NCBI RefSeq assembly: GCF_003952485.1
Contig: NZ_CP034447.1
Coordinates: 3,114,501 to 3,178,500 of the forward strand
From: Mesorhizobium sp. M1E.F.Ca.ET.045.02.1.1
Lineage (GTDB): Bacteria > Pseudomonadota > Alphaproteobacteria > Rhizobiales > Rhizobiaceae
Reading direction: 5' to 3'
DNA: 64,000 bases
Shown here: positions 27,764 to 37,265 of the stretch, in pieces
Layout of the letters: each line of letters opens with the position of its first letter
How positions within the stretch are numbered: position 1 is the first letter of the stretch
Made by a program: the position numbers and the translations under genes
The notes under the pieces: generated by a model
Database searches by the model: none
Seen by the model: only the letters and a program-made list of their open reading frames with translations
What the model was told of the DNA's origin: nothing

Positions 27764-29152
27764 ATGACCGAAACGGTCAAACTCAAATCCCCCATCGATG
27801 GCTCGATCTATGCCGAGCGGCCGGTCGCGACGGACCAGGCGATCAATGCCGCCGTCGAACGCGCCAAGGCGGCGCAGGAGAAATGGGCCGAGACGCCTAT
27901 CGTCGAGCGCGGCAAGTACATGCTGGCGATGCTGGAGGCCCTCGTCGGCATGACCGATGAGATCGTGCCCGAGATCGCCTGGCAGATGGGGCGGCCGGTG
28001 CGCTACGGCGGCGAGTTCGGCGGCGTCAAGGAACGCGCCAGCTACATGGTCGAGATCGCCGAGCAGGCACTCAAACCTGTGATGGCCTCGAATCCCAAGG
28101 ATGGTTTTCGCCGCTATGTGAAGAAGGTGCCGCTCGGCGTGGTGCTAGTGATCGCGCCGTGGAATTATCCCTACCTCACTGCCGTCAACACCATCGTGCC
28201 GGCGCTGATGGCCGGCAGCGCGGTTATCTTGAAGCATGCGGCGCAGACGCTGCTGGTCGGCGAGCGTTTTCAGCAGGCCTTCGACAAGGCGGGTCTGCCA
28301 AAGGGACTGTTCCAGAACCTGGTCATGAACCACGTCCAGACCGAGGGGCTGCTGGGGTCCGGTAAGATCGACCATATCAATTTCACCGGCTCGGTCGCCG
28401 GCGGCCGCGCCATCGAGAAGGCGGCGGCCGGAACCTTCATGACGCTTGGCCTCGAACTCGGCGGCAAGGACCCCGCCTACGTGCTGCCCGACGCCAAGAT
28501 GGATCATGCGGTCGCCAACCTGGTCGACGGTGCCTTCTACAATTCCGGCCAGTGCTGCTGCGGCATCGAGCGCGTCTATGTGCATGAGAAGGTCTATGAC
28601 GAATTCGTCGAAGGTTTTGTCGCCGAGACCAGGAACTATGTCGTCGGCAATCCGCTGGAGCAGGCGACGACCATGGGGCCGATGGCGCAGGCGCGTTTCG
28701 CCGACCTGATCCGCGAGCAGAAGGCCGAGGCGCTGCGCAAGGGCGCCAGGGCGCATATCAACATGAAGGTCGAGAACGACAGGCCGGGCTCGCCCTATCT
28801 GGCGCCGGAAGTGCTGACGGCGGTCGACCACCAGATGAGCGTCATGCGCGAGGAAAGCTTTGGGCCGATCGTCGGCATCATGAAGGTGCGCGACGACGAG
28901 GAAGCGATCGCGCTGATGAACGACAGTCCCTACGGGCTGACGGCCTCGATCTGGACGCGCGATACCGAGCGCGCGGTGGCGATTGGCGACCGCGTCGAGA
29001 CCGGCACCGTGTTCATGAACCGCTGCGACTATCTCGACCCGGCGCTGGTCTGGACGGGCGTCAAGGACACCGGCAAGGGCGCGGCGCTCTCGGCCATCGG
29101 CTACGACAATTTGACTCGGCCGAAATCCTACCACCTGCGTGAAGCCATCTGA
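27764..29152 (+). CDS. Aldehyde dehydrogenase
   Basis: A 462-residue NAD(P)-dependent aldehyde dehydrogenase. The nucleophilic cysteine lies in NSGQCCCGIERVY (near 265), the general-base glutamate in LELGGKDPAYVLPD (near 231), and the nucleotide-binding FTGSVAGG near 205. Compared with typical 480-500-residue members the N-terminus is short, as in succinate-semialdehyde-type enzymes. Position between the gamma-glutamyl ligase and the alcohol dehydrogenase suggests it oxidises the aldehyde made from the glutamylated amino alcohol or amine. Confidence 0.9.
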   Translation: MTETVKLKSPIDGSIYAERPVATDQAINAAVERAKAAQEKWAETPIVERGKYMLAMLEALVGMTDEIVPEIAWQMGRPVRYGGEFGGVKERASYMVEIAEQALKPVMASNPKDGFRRYVKKVPLGVVLVIAPWNYPYLTAVNTIVPALMAGSAVILKHAAQTLLVGERFQQAFDKAGLPKGLFQNLVMNHVQTEGLLGSGKIDHINFTGSVAGGRAIEKAAAGTFMTLGLELGGKDPAYVLPDAKMDHAVANLVDGAFYNSGQCCCGIERVYVHEKVYDEFVEGFVAETRNYVVGNPLEQATTMGPMAQARFADLIREQKAEALRKGARAHINMKVENDRPGSPYLAPEVLTAVDHQMSVMREESFGPIVGIMKVRDDEEAIALMNDSPYGLTASIWTRDTERAVAIGDRVETGTVFMNRCDYLDPALVWTGVKDTGKGAALSAIGYDNLTRPKSYHLREAI

Positions 29153-29170
29153 TTTTTCGAAAGACAAGCG

Positions 29171-30343
29171 ATGTCCAAGCTCATCTCCAAATGGAACTAC
29201 CCCACCACCGTCCGTTTCGGCGCCGGACGCATCAAGGAACTGCCGGACGTGCTGGCCGCGGCTGGTATCAAGCGGCCACTCTTCGTCACTGATCCGGCCC
29301 TCGCAAAGCTGCCGGTTGTCGCCTCTACGCTGAAGATCCTCGACGATGCCAAGATCCCCTATGGCGTGTTTTCCGAGGTGAAGCCGAACCCGGTCGAGTC
29401 CAACCTCACCGCCGGCATCGCGGTGTTCAAGAAGGGCAAGCATGACGGCGTCATCGCCTTCGGCGGCGGCTCGGCGCTCGATCTCGGCAAACTGATCGCC
29501 TTCCAGGCGGGGCAGACGCGCCCAGTGTGGGATTTCGAGGACATCGGCGACTGGTGGACGCGCGCCAACTCGGATGCGATCGCGCCGATCATCGCGGTGC
29601 CGACGACGGCAGGCACCGGGTCCGAGGTAGGCCGCGCCGGGGTCATCACCAATGAGGCGAGCCATACCAAGAAGGTCATCTTCCACCCAAAACTTCTGCC
29701 GGCGATCGTCATTGCCGATCCGGAGCTGTCGGTCGGCATGCCGCCCTTCATCACTGCCGGCACCGGCATGGACGCGCTTGCCCACTGCCTCGAAGCCTAT
29801 TGCGCGCCGGGCTATCATCCGATGGCCGACGGCATCGCCGTGGAAGGCATCCGCCTGGTGTTCGAGAACCTGCCCAAGGCCTTCGCCAACGGCAAGGATC
29901 TGGTGGCCCGCGCCCATATGATGAGCGCCGCCGCCATGGGGGCCGCCGCCTTCCAGAAGGGATTGGGGGCCATTCACTCGCTGTCGCATCCGATCGGCGC
30001 GCTCTACGACACCCATCACGGCATGACCAATGCGGTGTTCATGCCTTATGTGCTCGCCTTCAACCGCGAGGCGATCGAGGATCGCATTGCCCGGCTCGCC
30101 GCCTATTGCGGCATCAAGGGCGGCTTCGACGGTTTCGCCAAGGCGGTCATCAAGCTGCGCAAGGAGCTCAAGGTGCCGCATGCGCTGCCCGGCCTGATCA
30201 AGGGCCTCGACATGGACAAGAAGCGCAAGGCGCTCATCGCCGACATGGCGGTGGTCGATCCGACCGCAAGTGGCAATCCGGTCAAGCTCACCAAGAAGGC
30301 GGCGCTGACGCTGCTCGAAAACGCCATCGCCGGTGCTGTCTGA
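29171..30343 (+). CDS. Iron-containing (group III) alcohol dehydrogenase
   Basis: A 390-residue member of the Fe-dependent alcohol dehydrogenase family. The NAD-binding FGGGSALDLGKLI is near 97-109. The metal ligands should lie in GTGMDALAHCLEAYCAPGYHP (about 197-217, a region with Asp and His) and HSLSHPIGALYDTHHG (about 275-290). It starts 18 bp after the aldehyde dehydrogenase gene. The pairing implies successive oxidation of an alcohol group to an acid. Confidence 0.9.
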   Translation: MSKLISKWNYPTTVRFGAGRIKELPDVLAAAGIKRPLFVTDPALAKLPVVASTLKILDDAKIPYGVFSEVKPNPVESNLTAGIAVFKKGKHDGVIAFGGGSALDLGKLIAFQAGQTRPVWDFEDIGDWWTRANSDAIAPIIAVPTTAGTGSEVGRAGVITNEASHTKKVIFHPKLLPAIVIADPELSVGMPPFITAGTGMDALAHCLEAYCAPGYHPMADGIAVEGIRLVFENLPKAFANGKDLVARAHMMSAAAMGAAAFQKGLGAIHSLSHPIGALYDTHHGMTNAVFMPYVLAFNREAIEDRIARLAAYCGIKGGFDGFAKAVIKLRKELKVPHALPGLIKGLDMDKKRKALIADMAVVDPTASGNPVKLTKKAALTLLENAIAGAV

Positions 30344-30586
30344 AGAAGAGATTCCGGCTGAAAATTGAAGTCGAAAACAAGGGAAAGGAAGGGCAAGGGG
30401 CGAAGGGTAAAAGCCGAAAATAGTTAGCCGGAAAAAGAATCGCGAGACGATTGCTACAAGCGGTTAAAAAGAGTTTACTTTTTCACACTGCGGGGCGCCG
30501 GTTTCACAAAGCTTTCATCTGGCTGTCACAGGAAAACGATACCGCAACGCAGGCGTCCAATGGCGTCAGTTCAATGGAGAGAACAC

Positions 30587-31693
30587 ATGTTCAAATTCAC
30601 GGGGAAGGTGCTTTCCCTTTCGGCCGCGGCGCTGTTTGCGTCGACGGTGATTTCGTCGGCGGATTCGCTGGACGATCTCGCCAAGGCGGCGAAGGCGGAG
30701 GGCGAACTCACGGTCATCGCGCTGCCGCATGACTGGTGCGGCTATGGCGCAGTAATCGATAGCTTCAAAGCGAAGTATCCGGATATCAAGATCAACGAGC
30801 TCAACCCTGACGCCGGCTCGGGCGACGAGGTCGAGGCGATCAAGGCAAACAAGGACAACAAGGGCCCGCAGGCGCCCGACGTGATCGACGTCGGCCTGTC
30901 GTTCGGCCCGTCCGCCAAGAAGGACGGCCTGATCCAGCCCTACAAGGTGTCGACCTGGGATTCCATTCCGGATAGCGCCAAGGATGCCGAAGGCTACTGG
31001 ACCGGCGACTACTATGGTGTGCTTGCCTTCGAAGTGAACAAGGATCTGGTCAAGGAAGCGCCGGCCGATTGGGCTGACCTGCTGAAGTCCGACTACGCCA
31101 ACACCGTGGCGCTTGCCGGTGATCCACGTGCCTCGAACCAAGCGATCCAGGGCGTCTATGCCGCAGGCCTGTCGACGGGTGCGGCCGCTGGCGAAGCCGC
31201 GGGCACCGCCGGCCTCGACTTCTTCAAGAAGCTCAATGCCGCCGGCAATTTCGTGCCTGTCATCGGCAAGGCCGCGACGCTGGCCCAGGGCCAAACTCCG
31301 ATCCTGGTCACCTGGGACTACAACGCGCTCTCCGGCCGCGACACGCTTAAGGGCAATCCGCCGGTCGACGTCGTCGTGCCGAAGACCGGTGTCGTCGCTG
31401 GCGTCTATGTGCAAGCGATCAGCGCCTATGCGCCGCATCCGAATGCTGCCAAGCTCTGGCTGGAATATCTCTATTCCGACGAAGGCCAGATTGGTTGGCT
31501 GAAGGGCTATTGCCACCCGATCCGCTTCAACGACCTCTCCAAGAACGGCAAGCTGCCGGCCGACGTGATGGCGAAGATGCCGCCGGCCGATTCCTACGCC
31601 GCGGCGGTGTTCCCGACGCTCGACGAGCAGGGCAAGGCGAAGGAAGCGATCACCAAGAACTGGGACGCCGTTGTCGGCGCCAACGTCAAGTAA
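30587..31693 (+). CDS. ABC transporter substrate-binding protein, PotD/iron-type
   Basis: A 368-residue periplasmic binding protein with an N-terminal signal peptide (about residues 1-24, ending near STVISSADS). The fold and companions are of the family that binds polyamines, iron(III) or aminoalkylphosphonates. The segment LVTWDYNALSGRDT is typical of the group. GGAGA precedes the ATG. It is the first gene of a four-gene importer that follows the oxidoreductases, so it likely supplies their substrate. The exact ligand is not determinable by reading. Confidence 0.87.
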   Translation: MFKFTGKVLSLSAAALFASTVISSADSLDDLAKAAKAEGELTVIALPHDWCGYGAVIDSFKAKYPDIKINELNPDAGSGDEVEAIKANKDNKGPQAPDVIDVGLSFGPSAKKDGLIQPYKVSTWDSIPDSAKDAEGYWTGDYYGVLAFEVNKDLVKEAPADWADLLKSDYANTVALAGDPRASNQAIQGVYAAGLSTGAAAGEAAGTAGLDFFKKLNAAGNFVPVIGKAATLAQGQTPILVTWDYNALSGRDTLKGNPPVDVVVPKTGVVAGVYVQAISAYAPHPNAAKLWLEYLYSDEGQIGWLKGYCHPIRFNDLSKNGKLPADVMAKMPPADSYAAAVFPTLDEQGKAKEAITKNWDAVVGANVK

Positions 31694-31756
31694 GTTGCAG
31701 AAATGTCCGGGCGGCTTCGAGGCCGCCCGGAGCCTCTCGAAGACGGTAGCCGGCGC

Positions 31757-32671
31757 ATGACCGATCTCTCGCTTTCAAACCAAGCCATTGCAGGGAAGAC
31801 CGCGCCACCCAGCGAGGCGCGCGCGTTGCGGCTGCCGACGCAATGGATCGGCGTCGCGCCCTTCTTCATCTTCGCCGTCATGTTCCTGATCCTGCCCACG
31901 CTCTACCTGATGCTGGGCGCTTTCCAGAACGAGGCGGGTGAGTTCACGCTGGAAAATCTCGTCGCCCTGTCGGAGCCAAACATCGTTGCCGCCTACTGGA
32001 TCTCTATCAAGGTCAGCCTGGCTTCGGCGCTGATCGGAGCTTTTGCCGGCTTGGCAATAGCCATCGCCATCGTGCGCGGCGGCCTGCCGGACTGGATACG
32101 TTCGGCGACGCTCACGTTTTCCGGCGTCGCTTCCAATTTCGCCGGTATTCCGCTGGCCTTCGCCTTCCTCGCCACCCTTGGCCGGCTCGGCCTTGCGACT
32201 GTGCTGCTGAACACGCTTTTAGGTCTCAACATCTATGCGCACGGCTTCAACATCCTGTCCTTCTGGGGCCTGACGCTGACCTATGTCTATTTCCAGATTC
32301 CGCTGATGGTGGTGATCATCGTGCCGGCGATCGACGGGCTGAAGAGGGAATGGGGGGAGGCCGCCGCGACGCTCGGCGCGACCACGGCCCAGTACTGGCG
32401 CATAGTGGTCATCCCGGTGATCTGGCCGAGCTTCCTCGGCACCGTCATCCTGCTCTTCGCCAATGCCTTCGGCGCCATAGCTACGGCTTATGCGCTGACC
32501 GGTTCGTCGCTCAACATCGTGCCGATCCTGCTCTATGCGCAGATCCGTGGCGACGTGCTGCACAATGCGCATCTCGGCTATGCGATCGCCTTCGGCATGA
32601 TCGTCATCACCGGCCTCGCCAATGTCTTCTACATCTGGTTCCGGACACGGTCGGAGAGGTGGCTGAAATGA
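31757..32671 (+). CDS. ABC transporter permease (PotB type)
   Basis: A 304-residue inner-membrane permease with about six helices and the EAA loop EWGEAAATLGATTAQYWRIV (about 200-220), which docks with the ATPase. The ATG at 31757 is in the family position. The stop overlaps the next permease start (ATGA), so the two are translationally coupled. Confidence 0.9.
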   Translation: MTDLSLSNQAIAGKTAPPSEARALRLPTQWIGVAPFFIFAVMFLILPTLYLMLGAFQNEAGEFTLENLVALSEPNIVAAYWISIKVSLASALIGAFAGLAIAIAIVRGGLPDWIRSATLTFSGVASNFAGIPLAFAFLATLGRLGLATVLLNTLLGLNIYAHGFNILSFWGLTLTYVYFQIPLMVVIIVPAIDGLKREWGEAAATLGATTAQYWRIVVIPVIWPSFLGTVILLFANAFGAIATAYALTGSSLNIVPILLYAQIRGDVLHNAHLGYAIAFGMIVITGLANVFYIWFRTRSERWLK

Positions 32672-33459
32672 AGACCGGACGCTTCTGGGCCTGGGTCGTT
32701 TTCATTCTTGGCGCGGCCTATTTCTTCATCCCGCTGATAGCGACGGTGGAATTCTCCATGCGCATGCGTCGCGGCGCCTATTCGTTCGACGCCTACCAGA
32801 TCGTGCTGGGCGATGCGCGCTTCCAGGCGACCTTCATGTATTCGGTGGTGGCCGCCATCTTCACCATTATTCTCGGCGTGCTGGTGGTGGTGCCAGCCGC
32901 TTACTGGATCCGGCTCAGGCTGCCGCAACTCAGGCCGATCGTCGAGTTCATCACGCTGCTGCCTCTGGTCATCCCGGCCATCGTCATCGTCTTCGGCTAT
33001 ATCAGGATGTACGGCTCGAACTCGTGGCTGCCGTTCCTGGGGAACGACGCGGCCACCAATGCCCTGCTGGTCATCGGCTATGCGACCCTGGCGCTGCCCT
33101 ACATGTACCGCGCCGTCGACACCGGGTTGCGCACCATAGACGTCAGAACGCTGACAGAGGCTGCGCAGATCCTCGGTGCCGGTTGGGGCACGATCATCAG
33201 TCGGGTAATCCTCCCAAATGTGCTGATCGCGGTATTGTCTGGCGCATTCTTGACCTTCGCCATCGTCATCGGCGAGTTCACCATGGCCAGCCTGCTCAAC
33301 CGTCCGGCCTTCGGACCGTACCTGCAGAACATCGGCGCCAACCGCGCCTACGAGCCCGCGGCGCTTGCCATTATCGCCTTCGCCATTACCTGGGGCTGCA
33401 TGTCGCTGATCCAGATCCTGTCTCGCTTCGCGCCGAAATCGGCAAATCGACCGAACTGA
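32668..33459 (+). CDS. ABC transporter permease (PotC type)
   Basis: A 263-residue second permease of the importer with about six helices and the EAA loop TEAAQILGAGWGTIISRVIL (about 165-190). It overlaps the first permease by 4 bp and precedes the ATPase by 11 bp. Confidence 0.9.
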   Translation: MKTGRFWAWVVFILGAAYFFIPLIATVEFSMRMRRGAYSFDAYQIVLGDARFQATFMYSVVAAIFTIILGVLVVVPAAYWIRLRLPQLRPIVEFITLLPLVIPAIVIVFGYIRMYGSNSWLPFLGNDAATNALLVIGYATLALPYMYRAVDTGLRTIDVRTLTEAAQILGAGWGTIISRVILPNVLIAVLSGAFLTFAIVIGEFTMASLLNRPAFGPYLQNIGANRAYEPAALAIIAFAITWGCMSLIQILSRFAPKSANRPN

Positions 33460-33470
33460 AAGTCAAAGCC

Positions 33471-34535
33471 ATGGCCGAGCCGTTCCTCTCCATCCAGCAT
33501 GTGCGAAAGTCCTTCGGCGCCACAACGGTGGTCGAGGATTTCAACCTCGACGTCGAGCCGGGTGAATTCGTCTCCTTCCTCGGGCCGTCCGGATGCGGCA
33601 AGACGACGGTGCTGCGCATGGTGGCAGGCTTCGAGGAGCCGAGCGCCGGCAAGATCGTGGCTGGCGGCAAGGACATCACCAGGCTGAAGCCGAACCAGCG
33701 CAATGTCGGCATGGTGTTTCAGGCCTACGCGCTGTTCCCCAACCTGACCGTGGCGCAGAACATCGGCTTCGGGCTGAAAGTGGCCGGCATGCCGAAGGCG
33801 GCGATCGACGCCCGCGTTGCGGAGATGCTCGACATCATCAAGCTTCCGCAGATGGCCGATCGCTATCCCTACCAGCTCTCCGGCGGCCAGCAGCAGCGTA
33901 TCGCGCTGGCTCGCGCGATCGCGCCGAAGCCGAAGCTTTTGCTGCTCGACGAGCCGCTGTCGGCGCTCGACGCCAAGGTGCGCGTGTCGCTGCGCGAGGA
34001 AATCCGTTCGATCCAGAAGAAGCTCGGCATCACCACCATCTTCGTCACGCACGACCAGGAAGAGGCGCTGTCGATCTCCGACCGCATCGCCGTCATGTAT
34101 GGCGGCAAGGCCGAACAGGTCGGCACGCCATTCGAGATCTACAATCGGCCGGCGACGAAGTTCGTCGCCAATTTCGTCGGCACGCTCAACGTGCTGGAAG
34201 GCAAGGTCACCGACGCCGCCTCGGGCAAAGTGCAGGTCAACGCGCAGGAAGTCTCGCTGAAGGGCAAGCTCAACGGCTCGAAGTCCGGCGACACGCTGTC
34301 GCTGGCGTTGCGGCCGGAAGCGATTTCACTCGGACGCCAGCCGGGCCACGACACCAGCCTTTCGGGCGAGATCGCCGAAGTGCATTTCCTCGGCTCGGTC
34401 ATCCGCGTGCGCGTCGGCATCGGCGGCAACACGGTGTCGCTCGACACCTTCAACAACTCCGCGACGCCGCCGCCCGTCGTCGGCGAGAAGGCGGATATCT
34501 CCTTCTCGTCGGGCGACATGCTGGTGCTGCACTAG
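33471..34535 (+). CDS. ABC transporter ATP-binding protein (PotA type)
   Basis: A 354-residue importer ATPase. Walker A GPSGCGKT is at 38-45, Q-loop Gln near 84, signature LSGGQQQ at 136-142, Walker B LLLLDEP at 156-162 and the H-loop THDQEE near 193. A TOBE domain fills the C-terminal third (from about 240). It completes the binding protein-permease-permease-ATPase set. The frame is open upstream, but the ATG at 33471 gives the family N-terminus. Confidence 0.92.
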   Translation: MAEPFLSIQHVRKSFGATTVVEDFNLDVEPGEFVSFLGPSGCGKTTVLRMVAGFEEPSAGKIVAGGKDITRLKPNQRNVGMVFQAYALFPNLTVAQNIGFGLKVAGMPKAAIDARVAEMLDIIKLPQMADRYPYQLSGGQQQRIALARAIAPKPKLLLLDEPLSALDAKVRVSLREEIRSIQKKLGITTIFVTHDQEEALSISDRIAVMYGGKAEQVGTPFEIYNRPATKFVANFVGTLNVLEGKVTDAASGKVQVNAQEVSLKGKLNGSKSGDTLSLALRPEAISLGRQPGHDTSLSGEIAEVHFLGSVIRVRVGIGGNTVSLDTFNNSATPPPVVGEKADISFSSGDMLVLH

Positions 34536-34681
34536 GCTATACAGCCTGAGCCAACTGGACTGAAGCTCTTCAAGCCGGTGCGATGTCCATAGTGGCCAGG
34601 CGATATCGACGCGCTGGACAATCAACAGCATCTTGACTCGAGGGTACTGCCAACTTTCGCGCTTCGCCGTTACGATGAGCC

Positions 34682-36232
34682 ATGGCGCTGTTCGAGCTCA
34701 CCCTTATCCTGCTTCTCATCGCCGTCGCGCTGACGGCGGTTTCGCGGTGGATGGAGGTTCCCTATCCGTCCCTGCTGGCTTTGGCAGGGGCGGGGCTTGC
34801 CTTCCTGCCCGGCGCACCGACCATTGAGATCGATCCGGAACTTGCGCTGGCGCTGTTCATTGCGCCGGTGCTTCTCGATGCCGCCTACGACACCTCGCTG
34901 CGCGACCTGAAGCGCTACCGCCTGTCGCTGGCGCTCCTGGCGCTCGGCGCAGTCGTCTTCACCACCGTGGCGGTCGCCGTCGTCGGCTGGAAGATGGCCG
35001 GCCTGCCGATCGCGGCGGCAATCGCGCTCGGCGCCATCGTCGCCCCGCCGGACGCGGTGGCGGCGAGCGCCGTGCTCGGGCAGTTCAAGGTGCCGCACCG
35101 CATCACCGCCATCCTGCAAGGCGAGAGCCTGCTCAACGACGCCACCGCGCTGTTGATCTACCGGATATCGGTTTCGGCGACGATCGGCGCTGTCATGCTG
35201 AAAGACGCAGTCCCGGTCATCCTGCTGTCGACGGTCGGCAGTGTCGCCGCAGGCTATCTGTTCGGCCGCATCTCGCTCATCGCGCTCACGCGGATAGAGG
35301 ATGCGGCGAGCAGCACGGTGGTGCAGTTCGCCGGCACCTTCGCCGTCTGGATCATCGCCGACAAGATCGGTCTTTCGGCCATCATCACCATCGTCGTCTA
35401 CGCCATCACCATCGCGCGCACCGCACCGCGCCACATGTCGGCGAGGCGCCGCGTCAGCACCTATTCGGTCTGGGAGTCGGCGGTGTTCGTGCTCAACGTG
35501 CTGGCTTTCGTGCTGATGGGCCTGCAGGCACGGTCGATCGTCGGCCGGCTCTCCGGCGAAGGGCAAGGCGATGCATTTCTGTTCGCCGCAACGGTGCTGG
35601 CCGTCGTCGTCGCGGCACGCCTCGTCTGGGTGCTGGGTTACGTCGCGGTCATGCGATGGTTCGCCCGCTTCGACAGCGAAGACAAAAGGCGGGATGCGCC
35701 GACGTTCCGCGGCGCCGTGCTCGTCGGCTGGTGCGGCATGCGCGGGCTGGTGACGCTGGTGGCGGCCTTCGCCTTGCCGGCAGGCTTTCCTGGTCGCGAC
35801 CCGATCGTGCTCGCCGCCTTTGCGGTCGTTCTCGGCACGCTGGTGCTGCAAGGGATGAGCTTGAAGCCTCTGCTGCGCCGGCTGAATTTCGAGCGGGATA
35901 CGACGATAGACCGTGAAGTGGCGCAGGCGCGCGTCGCCATCATGCAGGCCGCGCTCGATGTGCTGAGCCGCAAGACATCCGCCGCGGCGGCCGTCGTGCG
36001 CGAGCAATACGAAGCCCAGCGCCTGGTCGCCGAGAATCCTGAGGATGCGCAGGCTGCGACCGAATACGACCGGCTGCGCCTTTATGCCATCAAACGGCAA
36101 CGCGACACGCTGGAGGAACTGCGCCGCAACGGAACGATCGGCGACGAGGCCTATCACCGCCTCGAGGAAGAAATCGACTGGTCGGAACTGGCGGCGTCGC
36201 CGGCCGGCCGGTTTCAACCGCTTACGACCTAG
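34682..36232 (+). CDS. CPA1-family Na+/H+ antiporter
   Basis: A 516-residue monovalent cation-proton antiporter with about 12 membrane helices to residue 385 and a polar C-terminal tail of about 130 residues. Ion-site motifs are APPDAVAAS (Asp124) and ESLLNDATALL (Asn152-Asp153), the ND pair typical of electroneutral NhaP/NHE-type exchangers. It would export Na+ or K+ and help pH or salt adaptation. It stands alone between an ABC operon and the EEP-family gene. Confidence 0.9.
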   Translation: MALFELTLILLLIAVALTAVSRWMEVPYPSLLALAGAGLAFLPGAPTIEIDPELALALFIAPVLLDAAYDTSLRDLKRYRLSLALLALGAVVFTTVAVAVVGWKMAGLPIAAAIALGAIVAPPDAVAASAVLGQFKVPHRITAILQGESLLNDATALLIYRISVSATIGAVMLKDAVPVILLSTVGSVAAGYLFGRISLIALTRIEDAASSTVVQFAGTFAVWIIADKIGLSAIITIVVYAITIARTAPRHMSARRRVSTYSVWESAVFVLNVLAFVLMGLQARSIVGRLSGEGQGDAFLFAATVLAVVVAARLVWVLGYVAVMRWFARFDSEDKRRDAPTFRGAVLVGWCGMRGLVTLVAAFALPAGFPGRDPIVLAAFAVVLGTLVLQGMSLKPLLRRLNFERDTTIDREVAQARVAIMQAALDVLSRKTSAAAAVVREQYEAQRLVAENPEDAQAATEYDRLRLYAIKRQRDTLEELRRNGTIGDEAYHRLEEEIDWSELAASPAGRFQPLTT

Positions 36233-36340
36233 GCTCGGCCCGGCGGTCACTAGCTGGACTATTCCGCGTGGCGCCGCGGTCCATTGCAACGCTGTGCCCA
36301 AGGCGCTACTGCCATCGCCATATAGTCAGCCGGTTAATCA

Positions 36341-37258
36341 ATGAAGCTGATCAGCTACAACATCCAGTACGGGTTCGGCAGCGACGGCCGCTACGATCTG
36401 GCGCGCGCCGCGCGCATCGTCGACGGCGCCGGCATCATCGCCCTGCAAGAAGTCGAGCGGCACTGGCAGCGCAGCAATGGCGACGACCAGCCGGAAATCC
36501 TGTCCAGGCTGCTGCCGGACTATCACTGGGTTTACGGTCCGGCCTTCGACATGGATGCCAGCGAAAAACGCGACGGCCGTATCGTGAACCGCCGGCGGCA
36601 GTTCGGCACGATGGTGCTGTCGAAGCTGCCGATCGTCTGGTCGCGGCTGCACGCGCTGCCGCTGCGCCGCGCGCTCAGGCCGCTCAATACCCGCAACGCC
36701 GCGCTCGAATGCATGATCCGCACGCCGGCGGGACCGGTGCGGATATTCTCGCTGCATCTTGCCCATATCGCGGTTGAGGAGCGGCTGGAACAGATCGACT
36801 ACCTGCTTGCCGAGCACTGTCGCGCGCCAGCCGACGGAGGCCCGTGGAGCGGCGCCGACGACGAGCCGCAGCGCAACTGGAGTGACGGCCAGCCGGAGCC
36901 GGAAAGCCCGCTGGCGGCGATCTGGCTCGGCGATTTCAATATGGAGCCGGGCAGCGCCGAATACCGGCGCATCGTCGGCAGCACGCCCTACCATCGCGGC
37001 GCCGCCTATATCGACGGTTTCGTCGATGCGGCCGCCGTCGCCAGCGAGCGCGTGCCGGACTTCCACACGCACGAAAAGATCATCGACGGCAGCCTGGCGA
37101 AGCGTCGCCTCGATCATTGCTTCGTCGGCGGTATGTTGGCTGGGCGCGTGCGTTCGGTCAGCGCCGACATCGGCGAGGTGGCTTCCGACCATTTTCCGCT
37201 CAGGGTCGATATCGATCTGGAAACGCCGGGCATCGCCTCGGGCTTTGCGGGCGGGTGA
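36341..37258 (+). CDS. Endonuclease/exonuclease/phosphatase (EEP) family protein
   Basis: A 305-residue cytosolic member of the EEP fold. Metal and catalytic residues are visible: SYNIQYG (Asn7), LQEVER (Glu37), LGDFNMEP (Asp and Asn near 200) and the C-terminal SDHFPLRV. The family includes phosphodiesterases acting on nucleic acids, lipids and phosphoinositides, so the substrate is open. It has no signal peptide. The next gene starts 7 bp after its stop, suggesting co-transcription. Confidence 0.85.
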   Translation: MKLISYNIQYGFGSDGRYDLARAARIVDGAGIIALQEVERHWQRSNGDDQPEILSRLLPDYHWVYGPAFDMDASEKRDGRIVNRRRQFGTMVLSKLPIVWSRLHALPLRRALRPLNTRNAALECMIRTPAGPVRIFSLHLAHIAVEERLEQIDYLLAEHCRAPADGGPWSGADDEPQRNWSDGQPEPESPLAAIWLGDFNMEPGSAEYRRIVGSTPYHRGAAYIDGFVDAAAVASERVPDFHTHEKIIDGSLAKRRLDHCFVGGMLAGRVRSVSADIGEVASDHFPLRVDIDLETPGIASGFAGG

Positions 37259-37265
37259 GACGGAC

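Noticed and set aside
30466..30483. AAAAAG/CTTTTT inverted repeat before the ABC binding-protein gene
   Set aside because: Only a 6-bp AT stem. It could be chance in an AT-rich leader, so I did not call it a terminator or operator.
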